A stretch of 64,000 bases of DNA from a virus: IMG/VR virus record IMGVR_UViG_3300005826_000294, positions 237,684 to 301,683 of that record; one strand, written 5' to 3'. This document shows positions 1 to 9,445 of this stretch, one piece after another. The first letter of the stretch is position 1. The number at the start of each line of letters is the position of its first letter. A program made the position numbers and the translations under genes. The notes under the pieces were generated by a model. The model did no database searches and was not told the DNA's origin. It was given only the letters and a program-made list of their open reading frames with translations.

Positions 1-1475
1 CCTTTACCTTCAAGTTCTCCCATTTCTATATTTGGAGGATTAGTTTTACTTTCTTCTTCATCCTCCTTTAATCCACCTTTTAATTTGTTAATAACCTTCT
101 CAATTCTCGAACCAACATAAATATTTAATTCCAAAGCTTTAGCCTGTGCTTCTCCCAATTCTGGAAAATGAGATGCTATATTCAATGCATCAAGCATCAT
201 ATCTGCTTTTGATAATCCACGAATAAATTCTCTTTCACGAAATTTTTGTGATAATGGATTTAAAATATCTAATACATCTTGTACTGTTGCTGAAGAAAAT
301 GGATTTTCTTGTGAAACTTTTTCTGGTTCAGGATTTGGTAATGGTTCTTCTGGAGGTAAAGGTTCTTCAACACCAGCTGGAGGAGCACCTAGTTCTTCTG
401 AAGATGGGCCAATTTCAGGCATCTCAGCCATTTCAGTATTAGGCATTTCATTTGTATCTGTAGATGGAGGCATCATTTCTGATGATACATCCCCTTTCGG
501 AACATCCTCAGATACAGGTTTATCATAATCTTCAAACTCTCTACCAGTAAGCGCTTTTTCAATTTCCGAGGTTATATCTCCTGGAGGTGCAGCGATTTTT
601 CTTAACTCATTAGCACCTTCAATAAATCCATTATATTCCCATATAGATGCTGTTCGTATAATAACATCCTGCATCGAAGCAGTTGTTCTCATCATTGTTA
701 TTTCTCGTTTTAAATCCGATAATCCTTGATGAAGTCTATTATATACTTGATCAGGCCAAACATGAACAAAATTATAAAGCAATCTCTCTGCCGAATTTAA
801 TCTACTTAATAAAGTTTTTTTATAATCATCCAAAGTTTTCTCTTTTTTAATAATTGGAGGATCTGGTTGTTCAATTTCTTCCTGATTATCATTTAGAAGT
901 TGTTGAAGATCTAAATAAGAAGCATTCTTAATATTATATTTTTCATAATCACCTTTTTCATAATATCGTGCCCATGCTTCAAAATCATTTTTTTCCATAG
1001 GACTCCATTCCTCCGTTATTCGTTCAACAGCATTTTTACGATTTTCTCCACTTTTAGTTGCTATATATATCTGGGCAAGTGCTTGAACCCACTTTGAAAT
1101 ATCTCTTTTTGGTTTTAAGTTACTTTCCCCAACCCCTGATATATTTGGATAAGCGACCTTTTTCCTGTTCAATTCTCTCAAAGATTTAAGAACGGCCGCA
1201 CGAATTTTAGTTAAATCAATATCATCTAAACCTTTTAAATAATTAAAAGATTTTACTATAACTGGTTTTTTATCTTTAATGTTATACCCAAATTCCTTAC
1301 ATATATCATCACAAAAATGATCAAGATAAAATGCAAGATTTCGTTCTTGATCATTACTAACATTAAGATCAGATAAAAATTGAGTATCATTATCAAGTAA
1401 ATCTTTTAATTCTTGAGTAAAACCATTATCGGATAAGTCCTGTATTAAATCATCTACATAATTAATCTCACTCAT
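1..1475 (-). CDS. Virion-like protein, C-terminus beyond the window
   Basis: An open frame begins at the ATG at 1475 and runs without a stop to base 1, so about 491 residues are visible and the end is missing. The start overlaps the stop of the upstream gene by eight bases (ATGAGTGA). The N-terminal two thirds look helical and charged. A proline- and glutamate-rich linker follows, then another helical stretch. Around residues 280-300 there is a short segment, NGFIEGANELRKIA, resembling the helical hairpins in the protein at 2290-3165. I do not recognise the family. Position beside other virion-like genes suggests a structural or head-associated role, which is inference only. Confidence 0.7.
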   Translation of the reverse strand, partial: MSEINYVDDLIQDLSDNGFTQELKDLLDNDTQFLSDLNVSNDQERNLAFYLDHFCDDICKEFGYNIKDKKPVIVKSFNYLKGLDDIDLTKIRAAVLKSLRELNRKKVAYPNISGVGESNLKPKRDISKWVQALAQIYIATKSGENRKNAVERITEEWSPMEKNDFEAWARYYEKGDYEKYNIKNASYLDLQQLLNDNQEEIEQPDPPIIKKEKTLDDYKKTLLSRLNSAERLLYNFVHVWPDQVYNRLHQGLSDLKREITMMRTTASMQDVIIRTASIWEYNGFIEGANELRKIAAPPGDITSEIEKALTGREFEDYDKPVSEDVPKGDVSSEMMPPSTDTNEMPNTEMAEMPEIGPSSEELGAPPAGVEEPLPPEEPLPNPEPEKVSQENPFSSATVQDVLDILNPLSQKFREREFIRGLSKADMMLDALNIASHFPELGEAQAKALELNIYVGSRIEKVINKLKGGLKEDEEESKTNPPNIEMGELEGK

Positions 1476-2214
1476 CTTCTGCCTCAACATCTTGTATTTT
1501 TTCTGCCAATGCCTGAGTATTGTTATGCATCTCAGATATACTCTCATGATTTTTCTTTCTATATGATAATTCAGCAATTTTATTACTTAATCTATGCATG
1601 AATCTAGTTGCTGTTTCATGGTCCATTTCTTCTTCTATAGTTTCCCTTACAGCACTACGTATTGCGGCCATTTGATCTTCAATTATGGTAATATTAACAT
1701 TTGTTTCTATTGTTTTATCAGCAATCTTATCAACATATTTTGCCCATTGTTGTATTGTTGTTGTCCATCCAGCAAAATATTTATGTAAATTTGCTTCTTC
1801 ATTTACAGAAAGTGTTCCCTCTGCTGCTCTGTCAAATAGATCTTCAACTCTCATTTTCACTGTTACTAAAAGTTCTTGTAATTCTTGGCGAATATCTACA
1901 TGAAGATTTGCCGCCTTTTCAACAGCTTGACGAAAAGCAGGAATTCTACGTAATTTGCTTTCTTCTTTCTTTTTATCTTTAATTTCTTTTTTCTCTCTTG
2001 TTGCTTGCTTTACAGAATCTAAAACATCTCCTTCTAAATTTAAATGCTGTTTTCTAAATTTTTGTAAAGTTGTTGGAGTAACATGTAATTTTTTATCTTT
2101 GGGATGTAGATTTTTAAGTTCTTTAGCTACAGCTCTAACCCCATGCCCATTTGTAAGCATGCGAACAATAAGATTTTTATTTGGATGACCTAAAATTTTA
2201 GAAAAAGATGACAT
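1468..2214 (-). CDS. HTH plus coiled-coil protein, possible small terminase subunit
   Basis: 248 residues. The N-terminal ~70 residues read as a helix-turn-helix (VRAVAKEL followed by TPTTLQKFRKQHL). A lysine/glutamate-rich helix and a long helical region follow. DNA-binding head plus helical oligomerisation segment is the layout of phage small terminase subunits, but no diagnostic motif is visible. An upstream ATG at 2229 sits directly against the T-run of a terminator, whereas the ATG at 2214 has GGAGA about four bases ahead, so 2214 is chosen. The stop overlaps the start of the next gene. Small terminase is an inference; another DNA-binding virion protein is possible. Confidence 0.6.
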   Translation of the reverse strand: MSSFSKILGHPNKNLIVRMLTNGHGVRAVAKELKNLHPKDKKLHVTPTTLQKFRKQHLNLEGDVLDSVKQATREKKEIKDKKKEESKLRRIPAFRQAVEKAANLHVDIRQELQELLVTVKMRVEDLFDRAAEGTLSVNEEANLHKYFAGWTTTIQQWAKYVDKIADKTIETNVNITIIEDQMAAIRSAVRETIEEEMDHETATRFMHRLSNKIAELSYRKKNHESISEMHNNTQALAEKIQDVEAEDE

Positions 2215-2229
2215 AATTCTCCATTTCAT

Positions 2230-2281
2230 AAAAAACGCCCAATAGTGGCTCGTCTAGAATAAATACGAGTTCTATCGGGCG
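2230..2281 (-). terminator. Rho-independent terminator
   Basis: An imperfect inverted repeat pairs CGCCC (2236-2240) with GGGCG (2277-2281) and CTCG (2249-2252) with CGAG (2266-2269). On the minus strand the stem is followed by six T residues (2230-2235). It lies just after the stop of the 2290-3165 gene. The T-run touches an in-frame ATG at 2229, which argues that this ATG is not the real start of the next gene. Confidence 0.8.
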
Positions 2282-2289
2282 AGAATGAC

Positions 2290-3165
2290 TTAATTAATTC
2301 TATTTAATATACTTTGACGACTATCATAAACTCTCATAGGAATACCACCATAATTACTAGTTGTTGGTGTTTGTGCCGATATACTCCCGCCAGGAACTCT
2401 CTGTCCTTGATAATTTTTATAACCTATTTCATAATTATAAACTTTTCCATCTATTGGACATTGATATATTCTTTCAGAAACTCTTGTAGCTTGTGTTCCA
2501 TTATGATCTGGACAATATCTTGTAGATAAATGCCCTTCATTAGGAGGTTGAATCGGATTACTATTTAATTCTTCTTCTGCTATAATATCTAATTCATTAG
2601 CTAAAAGATGAGCCCCTAATGTATCTGAAAATTCAGCTAATTTTATAATATCCATAATACGTTCTGACTTTTTTTGCTGAATTTGCTCCATTCTATTTGT
2701 TCTTTCAATAAGTCCAAATACTAATTTTCTTAAATCCATTAATTCTGCGTTTAATCCCTCAAGAGTTAATTCAGAAGCATTCTTTAGAAAATTATCAATC
2801 TTATTTGCAAGACCTTTATAACCTTGTTTATCTAAAGCATCAGCTAATTTAATAAGATCATTAGTTAAAATTTGAGCTTTTGCCCGTGTTGGATAAGATT
2901 GTAATTGAGCAATAAATTTTGGTCCTATTTGCTTATTAAACTTATTTACAAAATTTCCAAAATAAGTATTATAATTAATAAGATCTTCAAATAAGTTATA
3001 TATTTGTGATTTTATCGCAAAATACTCATCTTTAGTTATTCTTCCATTTACCATACTAGAATATAAACCAGATAATTTACGTGTATATTGTTGATAAGAA
3101 TAAGCAGCCTGAGATAATGTATTAAATACATTTTCCATTTCATTAACTAATTGAGTATTAACCAT
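2290..3165 (-). CDS. Virion-associated-like protein with helical hairpins and a Cys-rich tail
   Basis: 291 residues, unknown function. The N-terminus is helical. Two short hairpins resemble each other: KLADALDKQGYKGLANKIDNF around residue 125 and KLAEFSDTLGAHLLANELD around residue 172. The C-terminal ~75 residues contain a possible zinc or knuckle module (YCPDH...YQCPIDGKVYNYE) followed by a glycine- and asparagine-rich tail with VPGG. I recall similar tails in other phage proteins of unknown function, but cannot name the family. It starts two bases after the upstream stop with AGGTGA ahead of the ATG. A terminator follows the gene. Confidence 0.7.
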   Translation of the reverse strand: MVNTQLVNEMENVFNTLSQAAYSYQQYTRKLSGLYSSMVNGRITKDEYFAIKSQIYNLFEDLINYNTYFGNFVNKFNKQIGPKFIAQLQSYPTRAKAQILTNDLIKLADALDKQGYKGLANKIDNFLKNASELTLEGLNAELMDLRKLVFGLIERTNRMEQIQQKKSERIMDIIKLAEFSDTLGAHLLANELDIIAEEELNSNPIQPPNEGHLSTRYCPDHNGTQATRVSERIYQCPIDGKVYNYEIGYKNYQGQRVPGGSISAQTPTTSNYGGIPMRVYDSRQSILNRIN

Positions 3166-3167
3166 AA

Positions 3168-4841
3168 TTAATCACCTACTAATACTTTTGCTGTACTAAA
3201 AAATGCTTCGATATGTTTCTTAGCATCTTGAGCAGCATACGTTGATCGCTTATGCCAAATACCATTATCATCTCTAATTAATTCATGAGCAGGCAAACCA
3301 AGTTTTTTATGAATTGGATACATTGAATTTGGAGTTTTAACAAACTGATCACTATCTTCATATGCCTGAACCATTATATCTTTAGCAGATCCCAATTTAG
3401 ATAAAAATCCATGATAATCTGCTACAACAGAACGATATGTATTTTCATCATATTGTTGAGAAATAATCTCTAAAACTTCATCACAAGTATCAAAATCCCC
3501 TTTGGCAGCTGATTTACTCATAATATCTCTAAGATTACCTAAATTCATAGAATATAATTGATTGTCTAATCTTATTGCTCCATCTGTTTTTCCGGCCTCT
3601 TTCATCGCGAGTGCCTGAAGATTTGGTGCAGTAAAATCAGCAATATAATCATTTTTAGCAAATACAGAAGGAAGTAATGGGGAATTTCCATTCATTTCAA
3701 TTGGAACTTCAATTTTTAATTTTCCTTGTGGAGTATTAAGAATTGCTTCACAAATAAAACCATCATTAGTAGAAGAAGAAATTCTAACCTGAGAATTCTT
3801 AAAACCCATTGAACCAAGTTCAGAAATAATCATACGCTTTGCCATTCTAACAGATGCTTGTGGATAACCAACAGATGCTTCTAATACACTTTCTTCAATA
3901 TCTGTTGCTAAAGTTTTTAATTCTGATGGGACTGGAGTTTTTGGAATTTCGACATCTTTAAGAATATTATAATCTTTTAATTCAGCAAAAGATCCTGGAG
4001 CAGATAATCCTTCACTACCATTTGATTGTGGAAGACTATTAAATAGTTGAGCAAATTCTTCTTTTGCTGTTAACTTTGGAGCAGCCCCAAGTGCGTGATC
4101 TAATGTGTTAAGAATATTAGAAACTTCTGGAAGATGTCCCCTATTATTAGAAGCGGAATTTAAATATTCAGATAATTTAGCAGTAGTTAATTGTTCAAAA
4201 GTATTTGACCCAACAAAAACACTTGGAAGTTTGTCTCCATTTGATTCCGCAGGAATATAAACTGGAATAGAACCACGATTAGTATCTAAATTGGTAGCAA
4301 AAACTAAAAATCTTGAATTTCCTCCTGCTAAACGAACACGAGGATTTGTGAAACCCATTGACCTTAATTCTAATTCTACTTTTTCTTTTGCTTTAGAAGC
4401 ATTCTGTGGATCATATCTATTAGATGCTTGACTAAAAAGATTATCAAACCCATCTTTGACTTTATTATCAACATCATACTCTAGAAAACCTTCTACTGGA
4501 TCTCTCATTGATTCAATATAATTATTATTTTCAGAGTTTTTAATGTTTTTATCAGAAATTAACAGATCTCCTAAAACTTCTCTAAATCGTGTATTTGTAT
4601 TTAATCCTACAAGTTGTTGATATATTTCTTCTAATTGCCCTTGAGTTATTAACCCTTGTGGATCTTTAGAACATAATTTTTCGACAACACTTGCTACAGA
4701 TTTAATTACAATGTCGCCAGGATTTTCATCCGCCGCTTGACGTAGTCTTTGACTTAAATCACCAATATGAAATCCCTTTCCATGCTCAAGTTTGGCCAGC
4801 AAGTATTCTGCTTGATTTTTCAGAGCATTAAAATTAGCCAT
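3168..4841 (-). CDS. Virion-like protein with an internal duplicated domain
   Basis: 557 residues. Two regions of roughly 95 residues resemble each other. Each contains EL(R/G)SMGF followed by strands, then a proline-valine strand and LPSVF. They appear near residues 150-250 and 325-420, suggesting an ancient domain duplication. The remainder is helical. The start is the ATG at 4841, which has GGAGG nine bases upstream. It overlaps the upstream stop by eight bases, so an ATG further upstream is not needed. Function is unknown. Context with neighbours at 1-6246 suggests a structural or head/tail component. Confidence 0.7.
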   Translation of the reverse strand: MANFNALKNQAEYLLAKLEHGKGFHIGDLSQRLRQAADENPGDIVIKSVASVVEKLCSKDPQGLITQGQLEEIYQQLVGLNTNTRFREVLGDLLISDKNIKNSENNNYIESMRDPVEGFLEYDVDNKVKDGFDNLFSQASNRYDPQNASKAKEKVELELRSMGFTNPRVRLAGGNSRFLVFATNLDTNRGSIPVYIPAESNGDKLPSVFVGSNTFEQLTTAKLSEYLNSASNNRGHLPEVSNILNTLDHALGAAPKLTAKEEFAQLFNSLPQSNGSEGLSAPGSFAELKDYNILKDVEIPKTPVPSELKTLATDIEESVLEASVGYPQASVRMAKRMIISELGSMGFKNSQVRISSSTNDGFICEAILNTPQGKLKIEVPIEMNGNSPLLPSVFAKNDYIADFTAPNLQALAMKEAGKTDGAIRLDNQLYSMNLGNLRDIMSKSAAKGDFDTCDEVLEIISQQYDENTYRSVVADYHGFLSKLGSAKDIMVQAYEDSDQFVKTPNSMYPIHKKLGLPAHELIRDDNGIWHKRSTYAAQDAKKHIEAFFSTAKVLVGD

Positions 4842-6246
4842 TTGTTTTTGCCTCCAAATAATTTTCAAGCGCCTGCTGATCTACTGGCGCCAATGTTTTT
4901 ATATCTTTAAGAATTCTTTTCAATTCTTCAGGACTTACCAATTTAGTACCTAATTCTTCTATGTCTGAATCTGTTAATTCTATTTCTTCTGGAGCCCATT
5001 GACCTTCATCAGAATTAACATCAGTAAAATCAAATTTATCTTCATTATCTTGCTCTGCGTATTTATTTTCAATATCAAAAATAAGTTTTTCAAGTTCATC
5101 ACCACTATCCATCTCTGGATATTTTTCATTCTGTAAATCAGAAATCAATGTTTCAACTTTTTCAATTTCATCTAAATCTAATGGATATTCACTTATTAAA
5201 TTTTCTGCTTTATCTATTAAATATTCTCTATCTGCTTCAACACCTTCCGATGATTGAGAACCAGGACCATAGGTTTCCATTCCGGAATCCCAAAAAGCCT
5301 TATCTTCTTCATCTAATTCAGCACGAACCATAAGTTTCATTTCTAAAGCTGCTAAAGCATCATTTTCATAAGGCCATGCTTCTTCTAACTCTTTAAATAG
5401 TTTAGAAATTTCTTTTTTTGGAAGATCCCCAATTGTTTCAACATTATTTTTCTCAAGATATTTTGAACGAATTTCATCAAAAACTTTATTATATTTTACA
5501 CCATTATTATTTGAATCATATTCATCTCCAAACATATCTTTTACATCATTTATACCACATTTTCCACAATGAGCTTCTTTATTCAGGTGAAGATTAAAAA
5601 ATGCCAAACTCCATTCTTTATCATTATTAGCAAGATTACCAAATGGAACGGCTGGTTCTTTTTTTAAATCAACTGCTTCCTGCTCATCTTCAGTCTCTTC
5701 AATTTCAGAATCATTTTTATCAACAATTTCTTTGATCTCTTCAATAATTGGATCAGTAATATCTTTAGCTGTAATCCAATTTTTTATATCTTCTAATAAA
5801 CCAGATTGCTTTATAGCAACAAATTTTTCACTAGGAAGTTCAGATAATAGTTTTAAAGCAAATTTTCCATCTGAAGATAATTTTTTATACACAACTCCTT
5901 GAAGAGATTTTCCATCATATGGAGTTTCAGCTCCAAAATCTTTACTAGCAAGACGTATTAGCGGAACATTATTAAAAGAAATTGTAAGATTAGCATACTT
6001 TTTATCAGCCATTACTGACCAATTAGATGCCTCTACTTTATCTTCATCTAAAGAATATGTGCGAACTAAAAATTCATTCCCATCATCATCCGCTTGTAAT
6101 TGCCATAAATCATCTGATTCATCTCCATCTATACGAAACATATCAAATGCGACTTTAACAAGTCTATGCTCATTTCCCTTTAAAGGAATTCGATTCGAAT
6201 CAAGCATTTTTGCTATTTTTGTAAAGTCCACGTGGTACTTTTCCAT
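4834..6246 (-). CDS. Acidic virion-like protein of unknown function
   Basis: 470 residues, strongly acidic, first gene of the left-hand minus-strand block. The N-terminal ~160 residues look globular. The rest is low-complexity acid-rich helix with one Cys-rich spot (HCGKCG near residue 230). An in-frame GTG at 6255 abuts the ribosome binding site, while the ATG at 6246 lies nine bases after GGAGG, so 6246 is taken as the start. No family recognised. The acidic composition would fit a scaffold or internal head protein, but this is inference. Confidence 0.65.
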   Translation of the reverse strand: MEKYHVDFTKIAKMLDSNRIPLKGNEHRLVKVAFDMFRIDGDESDDLWQLQADDDGNEFLVRTYSLDEDKVEASNWSVMADKKYANLTISFNNVPLIRLASKDFGAETPYDGKSLQGVVYKKLSSDGKFALKLLSELPSEKFVAIKQSGLLEDIKNWITAKDITDPIIEEIKEIVDKNDSEIEETEDEQEAVDLKKEPAVPFGNLANNDKEWSLAFFNLHLNKEAHCGKCGINDVKDMFGDEYDSNNNGVKYNKVFDEIRSKYLEKNNVETIGDLPKKEISKLFKELEEAWPYENDALAALEMKLMVRAELDEEDKAFWDSGMETYGPGSQSSEGVEADREYLIDKAENLISEYPLDLDEIEKVETLISDLQNEKYPEMDSGDELEKLIFDIENKYAEQDNEDKFDFTDVNSDEGQWAPEEIELTDSDIEELGTKLVSPEELKRILKDIKTLAPVDQQALENYLEAKTNG

Positions 6247-6593
6247 TAATTTCACCCTCCAACTATGTGTATAAAAAATAGTTTCTCTCTGTAATATCTG
6301 TGTATTGATAGAAACTTACAAGTGAAATGTGGACAAGTTATAACGAAATATAATCTAAGTTTAACAAAATAGCATTATATTTTAATCAATATATAACATT
6401 TTTAATATATAATTATTATAAGTTCTTAAAATTATTGTAAAAAAATAAATATATACTATTAATAAATAAATCTAAAAACCTCCAACAACCTAATTATATT
6501 GATGAAAAATATTTTTCCTAATTATAGAAATTTGACGCATTGAGTCGTCCTAAAATCTAGACGCACTACTCCTTCGATTTTTATAATACAAAT
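6247..6593. other. AT-rich intergenic region, probable leader and promoter zone
   Basis: About 350 bases without a convincing gene. It is very AT-rich and holds several TATAAT-like words on the minus strand (for example in the 6370-6460 stretch). It separates the terminator at 6594-6630 from the start of the left-hand virion-like block at 6246, so a minus-strand promoter is expected here. I cannot pick a single -35/-10 pair with confidence. A GGAGG ribosome binding site occupies 6256-6260. Confidence 0.4.
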
Positions 6594-6630
6594 AAAAAAA
6601 GGGCCGGAGAAATCTCCGGCCCAAAAAAAA
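6594..6630 (-). terminator. Strong terminator, possibly bidirectional
   Basis: A perfect inverted repeat, GGGCCGGAGA then AATCTCCGGCCC, occupies 6601-6622. It is flanked by seven A residues on the left and eight on the right, so either strand reads as a GC-rich hairpin followed by a T-run. On the minus strand it lies immediately after the TAG stop of the 6631-6939 gene and closes that operon. Confidence 0.92.
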
Positions 6631-6939
6631 CTAAAACTTAATTCCTTCTTCTTTTATATAAAAATCTATTGCTTCTGTCAACTCTTCCATAGGATTATGA
6701 GAAATAAAATAATAATAAAATTCCATTGAATCAATAGACTCTTTTGTTAAAGAAATTGTAATGCTAAGAAAATCAGGATCCCTAGACTTAATACTTATCC
6801 ACATTTCTTTATTACCTTTCCAACAAGCAAAATAATGATTTTTCTTATTTATGATTTCCAATGGAAGTTTTGTAGTAAAATTTTTAACAACATTATTAGT
6901 TAATGATTTTAGCAAATGTCTATGATTTAATAGTTTCAT
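6631..6939 (-). CDS. Hypothetical protein
   Basis: 102 residues, no recognised family. Its start overlaps the end of the APS kinase gene by 20 bases, and it ends in TAG right before a strong terminator, so it is the last gene of its operon. AGGAG lies upstream of the ATG but unusually far away (about 13 bases). The use of TAG here as a plain stop shows this codon is not reassigned. Confidence 0.6.
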   Translation of the reverse strand: MKLLNHRHLLKSLTNNVVKNFTTKLPLEIINKKNHYFACWKGNKEMWISIKSRDPDFLSITISLTKESIDSMEFYYYFISHNPMEELTEAIDFYIKEEGIKF

Positions 6940-7447
6940 TTTTTATTATAAACTCCTCTAGTATATTAGAAGCCTCTTCTATAGTTAAATTCTCAGTATT
7001 AATAATCAAATCTGGAGCTGAAGGTTCCTCAAAAGGATCTGAAATTCCTGTAAAATTAGAAATATGATTAATATGATCTTCAGGAAGTAATGCTCTATAA
7101 TAAAGACCCTTCGGGTCTCTGTTTTTCAATACGGATAAAGGACATTGAATATAAACTAACTTTGTACAATCATATGAATTTAATTCGTTTCTTATATCAT
7201 CATAAGGATTAATAGCAGACATTATACTAATTATACCATTTCTAGCTAATATTCTTCCAACAAAACCTAAACGACGAACATTTGTATTTCTATCTTTTTT
7301 TGAAAATCCTAAATCATTACATAAGTTTAAACGATATTCATCTCCATCGATAATCTCAACTTTAAATTTTGTTCTTAATTTTTGAGAAACAAAATTAGCA
7401 ATAGTACTTTTTCCAGCCCCACTCATACCAGTTAATTGATAAAACAT
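6920..7447 (-). CDS. cysC: Adenylyl-sulfate (APS) kinase
   Basis: 175 residues, close to the usual kinase-domain length. APS kinase phosphorylates adenosine 5'-phosphosulfate to PAPS with ATP. Visible family marks are the P-loop GMSGAGKST at residues 7-15, DGDEYR, the FSKKDR..N.RR segment, RDPKGLYYRA, and FTGISDPFE near the C-terminus. It joins its upstream neighbour by a TAATG overlap. No sulfurylase or sulfotransferase is visible nearby, so the use of PAPS by the phage is unclear. It may supply a modification pathway elsewhere or alter host sulfur flux. Confidence 0.88.
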   Translation of the reverse strand: MFYQLTGMSGAGKSTIANFVSQKLRTKFKVEIIDGDEYRLNLCNDLGFSKKDRNTNVRRLGFVGRILARNGIISIMSAINPYDDIRNELNSYDCTKLVYIQCPLSVLKNRDPKGLYYRALLPEDHINHISNFTGISDPFEEPSAPDLIINTENLTIEEASNILEEFIIKNETIKS

Positions 7448-7713
7448 TATATTTTTCTAGTATCAACATATACACCTTCTATAGATGAATATGCCCATCT
7501 TTCTCCATTATTTAATTTAACAACTGATATTAGTTTTTCATCATAACCATATATATCAGGATTCCATAAATGTAAGATTGTAGCATTTTCCTTTATTTCT
7601 AAAGTATAATCGTTTGATTTTCCTGGGTGTAAAAGAGTTCCATGGAAAAATATTAAATGAGGACAATCAATCATATCCGAAGGAACAATACAACTATAAT
7701 AAGATTTCTTCAT
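7447..7713 (-). CDS. Hypothetical protein
   Basis: 88 residues, no recognised family. A run of short predicted strands, and a sequence such as FFHGTLLHPGKSNDYTLEI, hint at a small beta fold. It is coupled at both ends by single-base TAATG overlaps with the homing endonuclease upstream and the APS kinase downstream, and has GGAGA ahead of its start. Confidence 0.6.
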   Translation of the reverse strand: MKKSYYSCIVPSDMIDCPHLIFFHGTLLHPGKSNDYTLEIKENATILHLWNPDIYGYDEKLISVVKLNNGERWAYSSIEGVYVDTRKI

Positions 7714-8996
7714 TACCCATCTCCATATGTATATATAATAAAATATCCACTATTAATTATTGCTTCTCTTCTCTTTAAAGTTCTTTCATATAATTTTTTA
7801 TACTTTATCCCACTTATAGGATGCTTTTTATTTAAATCCATATCATCTTTACCATGCCAAAAAAAATGGTCATATTCATAAACAATTTTTTTCTTCTTAT
7901 CTAGAGCATCAACTCTGACCATTTTTCCATTTTTTAATCTTATTGATTTTTCCCTATATTCTTTTGGAACTCCAAGCATATCTAACCATTCTTGACTTGC
8001 TTTAGAAACCGTATGATTACATTTAACACATCCTCTTCCAATTAAATGATCATGAGGGGCTTGAGAAAATTCCCCATGTTTCTCACATATTATAATAACT
8101 TCAATTCTATTATTCTTATATTCTACTTTTGAATAATCATATTTATTACCATGAATTTTCCTAGATTTTTTAATAAATTCTTTTGTGTTAGATTTCTTGG
8201 TTCCCTTACATTCAAAACATTCATGTCCATTAAAATGATTCTTTGCGTTTTGTTCAAATTCTCCATGAATAGGACATATTATAATAACCTTTAATTCACC
8301 ATTAATATATTTTACTTTCGAATAATCATATTTATCACCATGTGCTTCTCGTGATCTTCTAATAAATTCATCTTTTCCTATTCTTTTTTTACGATTTCTG
8401 GATGTTTTTCCACATTTAGGACAACCACTACCATTTAAATGACTTTTAAAATTTTGAGAAAACTCTCCATGATTCCTACATATAATAGTTATTTTAGATT
8501 TATTACAATCTGTTTTAGAATAATCATATCTATTTTTATGAACCTTTCTTGCTTCTTTTATAAACATATCATTATCTATTTTTATCTTACCATGTTTTCT
8601 AGAATATATATTAAGTTTTCTCATACACATAGGGCAACCATGATTCCCAAGATGATTTTCCGCTTTTTGAGAAAATTCTCCATGTTCTCTACATATAATA
8701 GTTATTTTTGTTTTATTATTCTTATATTCTATTTTTGAATAATCATATTTATTACCATGGATTTTTATAGCATCTTGTATAAACTCTTTATTTGTTTTTC
8801 TTTTATTACCAAAACACTTAAAACATCCATGACCATATAAATGACTTTTAGGATTCTGAAAAAACTCTCCATGTTCACTACATATGATGATTATTTTTGT
8901 TTTATTATTTTTATATTTTGTTTTTGAATAATCATATCTATTACCATGAACTTGTTTTGCTTGAAATATAAATTCATCTATAGTTTTTCTAACCAT
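7713..8996 (-). CDS. Homing-endonuclease-like protein with five zinc-type repeats
   Basis: 427 residues. Five tandem repeats of about 60 residues each follow the pattern HGNKYDYSK...IIIC..HGEF.Q....HL.G.GC.KC. In each, the Cys, His and terminal C-x2-C look able to bind zinc. The repeats are followed by a C-terminal domain with IVYEYDHFFWHG that resembles Vsr/PD-(D/E)XK-type nucleases. Repeats of this kind (DUF723-like) are known in phage free-standing endonucleases, where they probably read DNA. Two relatives occur here, at 31849-33309 and 42266-42991. It sits between an HTH gene and small genes, with coupled stops and starts, as expected for an inserted mobile gene. Confidence 0.78.
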   Translation of the reverse strand: MVRKTIDEFIFQAKQVHGNRYDYSKTKYKNNKTKIIIICSEHGEFFQNPKSHLYGHGCFKCFGNKRKTNKEFIQDAIKIHGNKYDYSKIEYKNNKTKITIICREHGEFSQKAENHLGNHGCPMCMRKLNIYSRKHGKIKIDNDMFIKEARKVHKNRYDYSKTDCNKSKITIICRNHGEFSQNFKSHLNGSGCPKCGKTSRNRKKRIGKDEFIRRSREAHGDKYDYSKVKYINGELKVIIICPIHGEFEQNAKNHFNGHECFECKGTKKSNTKEFIKKSRKIHGNKYDYSKVEYKNNRIEVIIICEKHGEFSQAPHDHLIGRGCVKCNHTVSKASQEWLDMLGVPKEYREKSIRLKNGKMVRVDALDKKKKIVYEYDHFFWHGKDDMDLNKKHPISGIKYKKLYERTLKRREAIINSGYFIIYTYGDG

Positions 8997-9444
8997 CTTC
9001 TTCGCCAGATAATTTATTTCTCAAAAGATCCATTTTTTGTAATATCTCTAAAACATTTTCATCCTTAAAACATATTTTCTTCATTTTTTTTAATAACCCA
9101 CCATATCTCTTTTTTTTATTGTTATAGTCAATATTTCCGCGAAAAAGTTTATGAACCGTAGTTTGATGAATACCCAATTCTTTTCCTATCTCAATCTGAG
9201 TTTTTCCTTCTAAATATAAAGTAGCAACTTCACATTGTCTTTTAGTTAATTGAGTATTTATTATTCTAACAACCTCAACCATAAGTTGTCTTTGTAATTC
9301 ATAGAATTCCTCAGAATACTTAGATAAATTTAGTTGAGATCCAAGTCCATTGGCAGCAGAAACATCATTTAAAACATTTGGATCTACTGCTATTTCAACT
9401 ATTTTATATTGATATGAGTCTGATTTATTTTTTTTACGAGCCAT
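8989..9444 (-). CDS. Sigma-region-4-like HTH protein
   Basis: 151 residues. The centre (LTKRQCEVATLYLEGKTQ and IGKELGIHQTTVHKLF) is a clear helix-turn-helix of the type seen in sigma factor region 4 and LuxR-like regulators. Flanking helices are lysine-rich. There is no region 2, so it is not a complete sigma factor. It could be a transcription regulator, or a DNA-binding accessory to the sigma factor at 25002-25544. It starts two bases after the primase half gene with GAGGT ahead of the ATG, and overlaps the homing endonuclease start. Confidence 0.7.
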   Translation of the reverse strand: MARKKNKSDSYQYKIVEIAVDPNVLNDVSAANGLGSQLNLSKYSEEFYELQRQLMVEVVRIINTQLTKRQCEVATLYLEGKTQIEIGKELGIHQTTVHKLFRGNIDYNNKKKRYGGLLKKMKKICFKDENVLEILQKMDLLRNKLSGEEDG

Positions 9445-9445
9445 A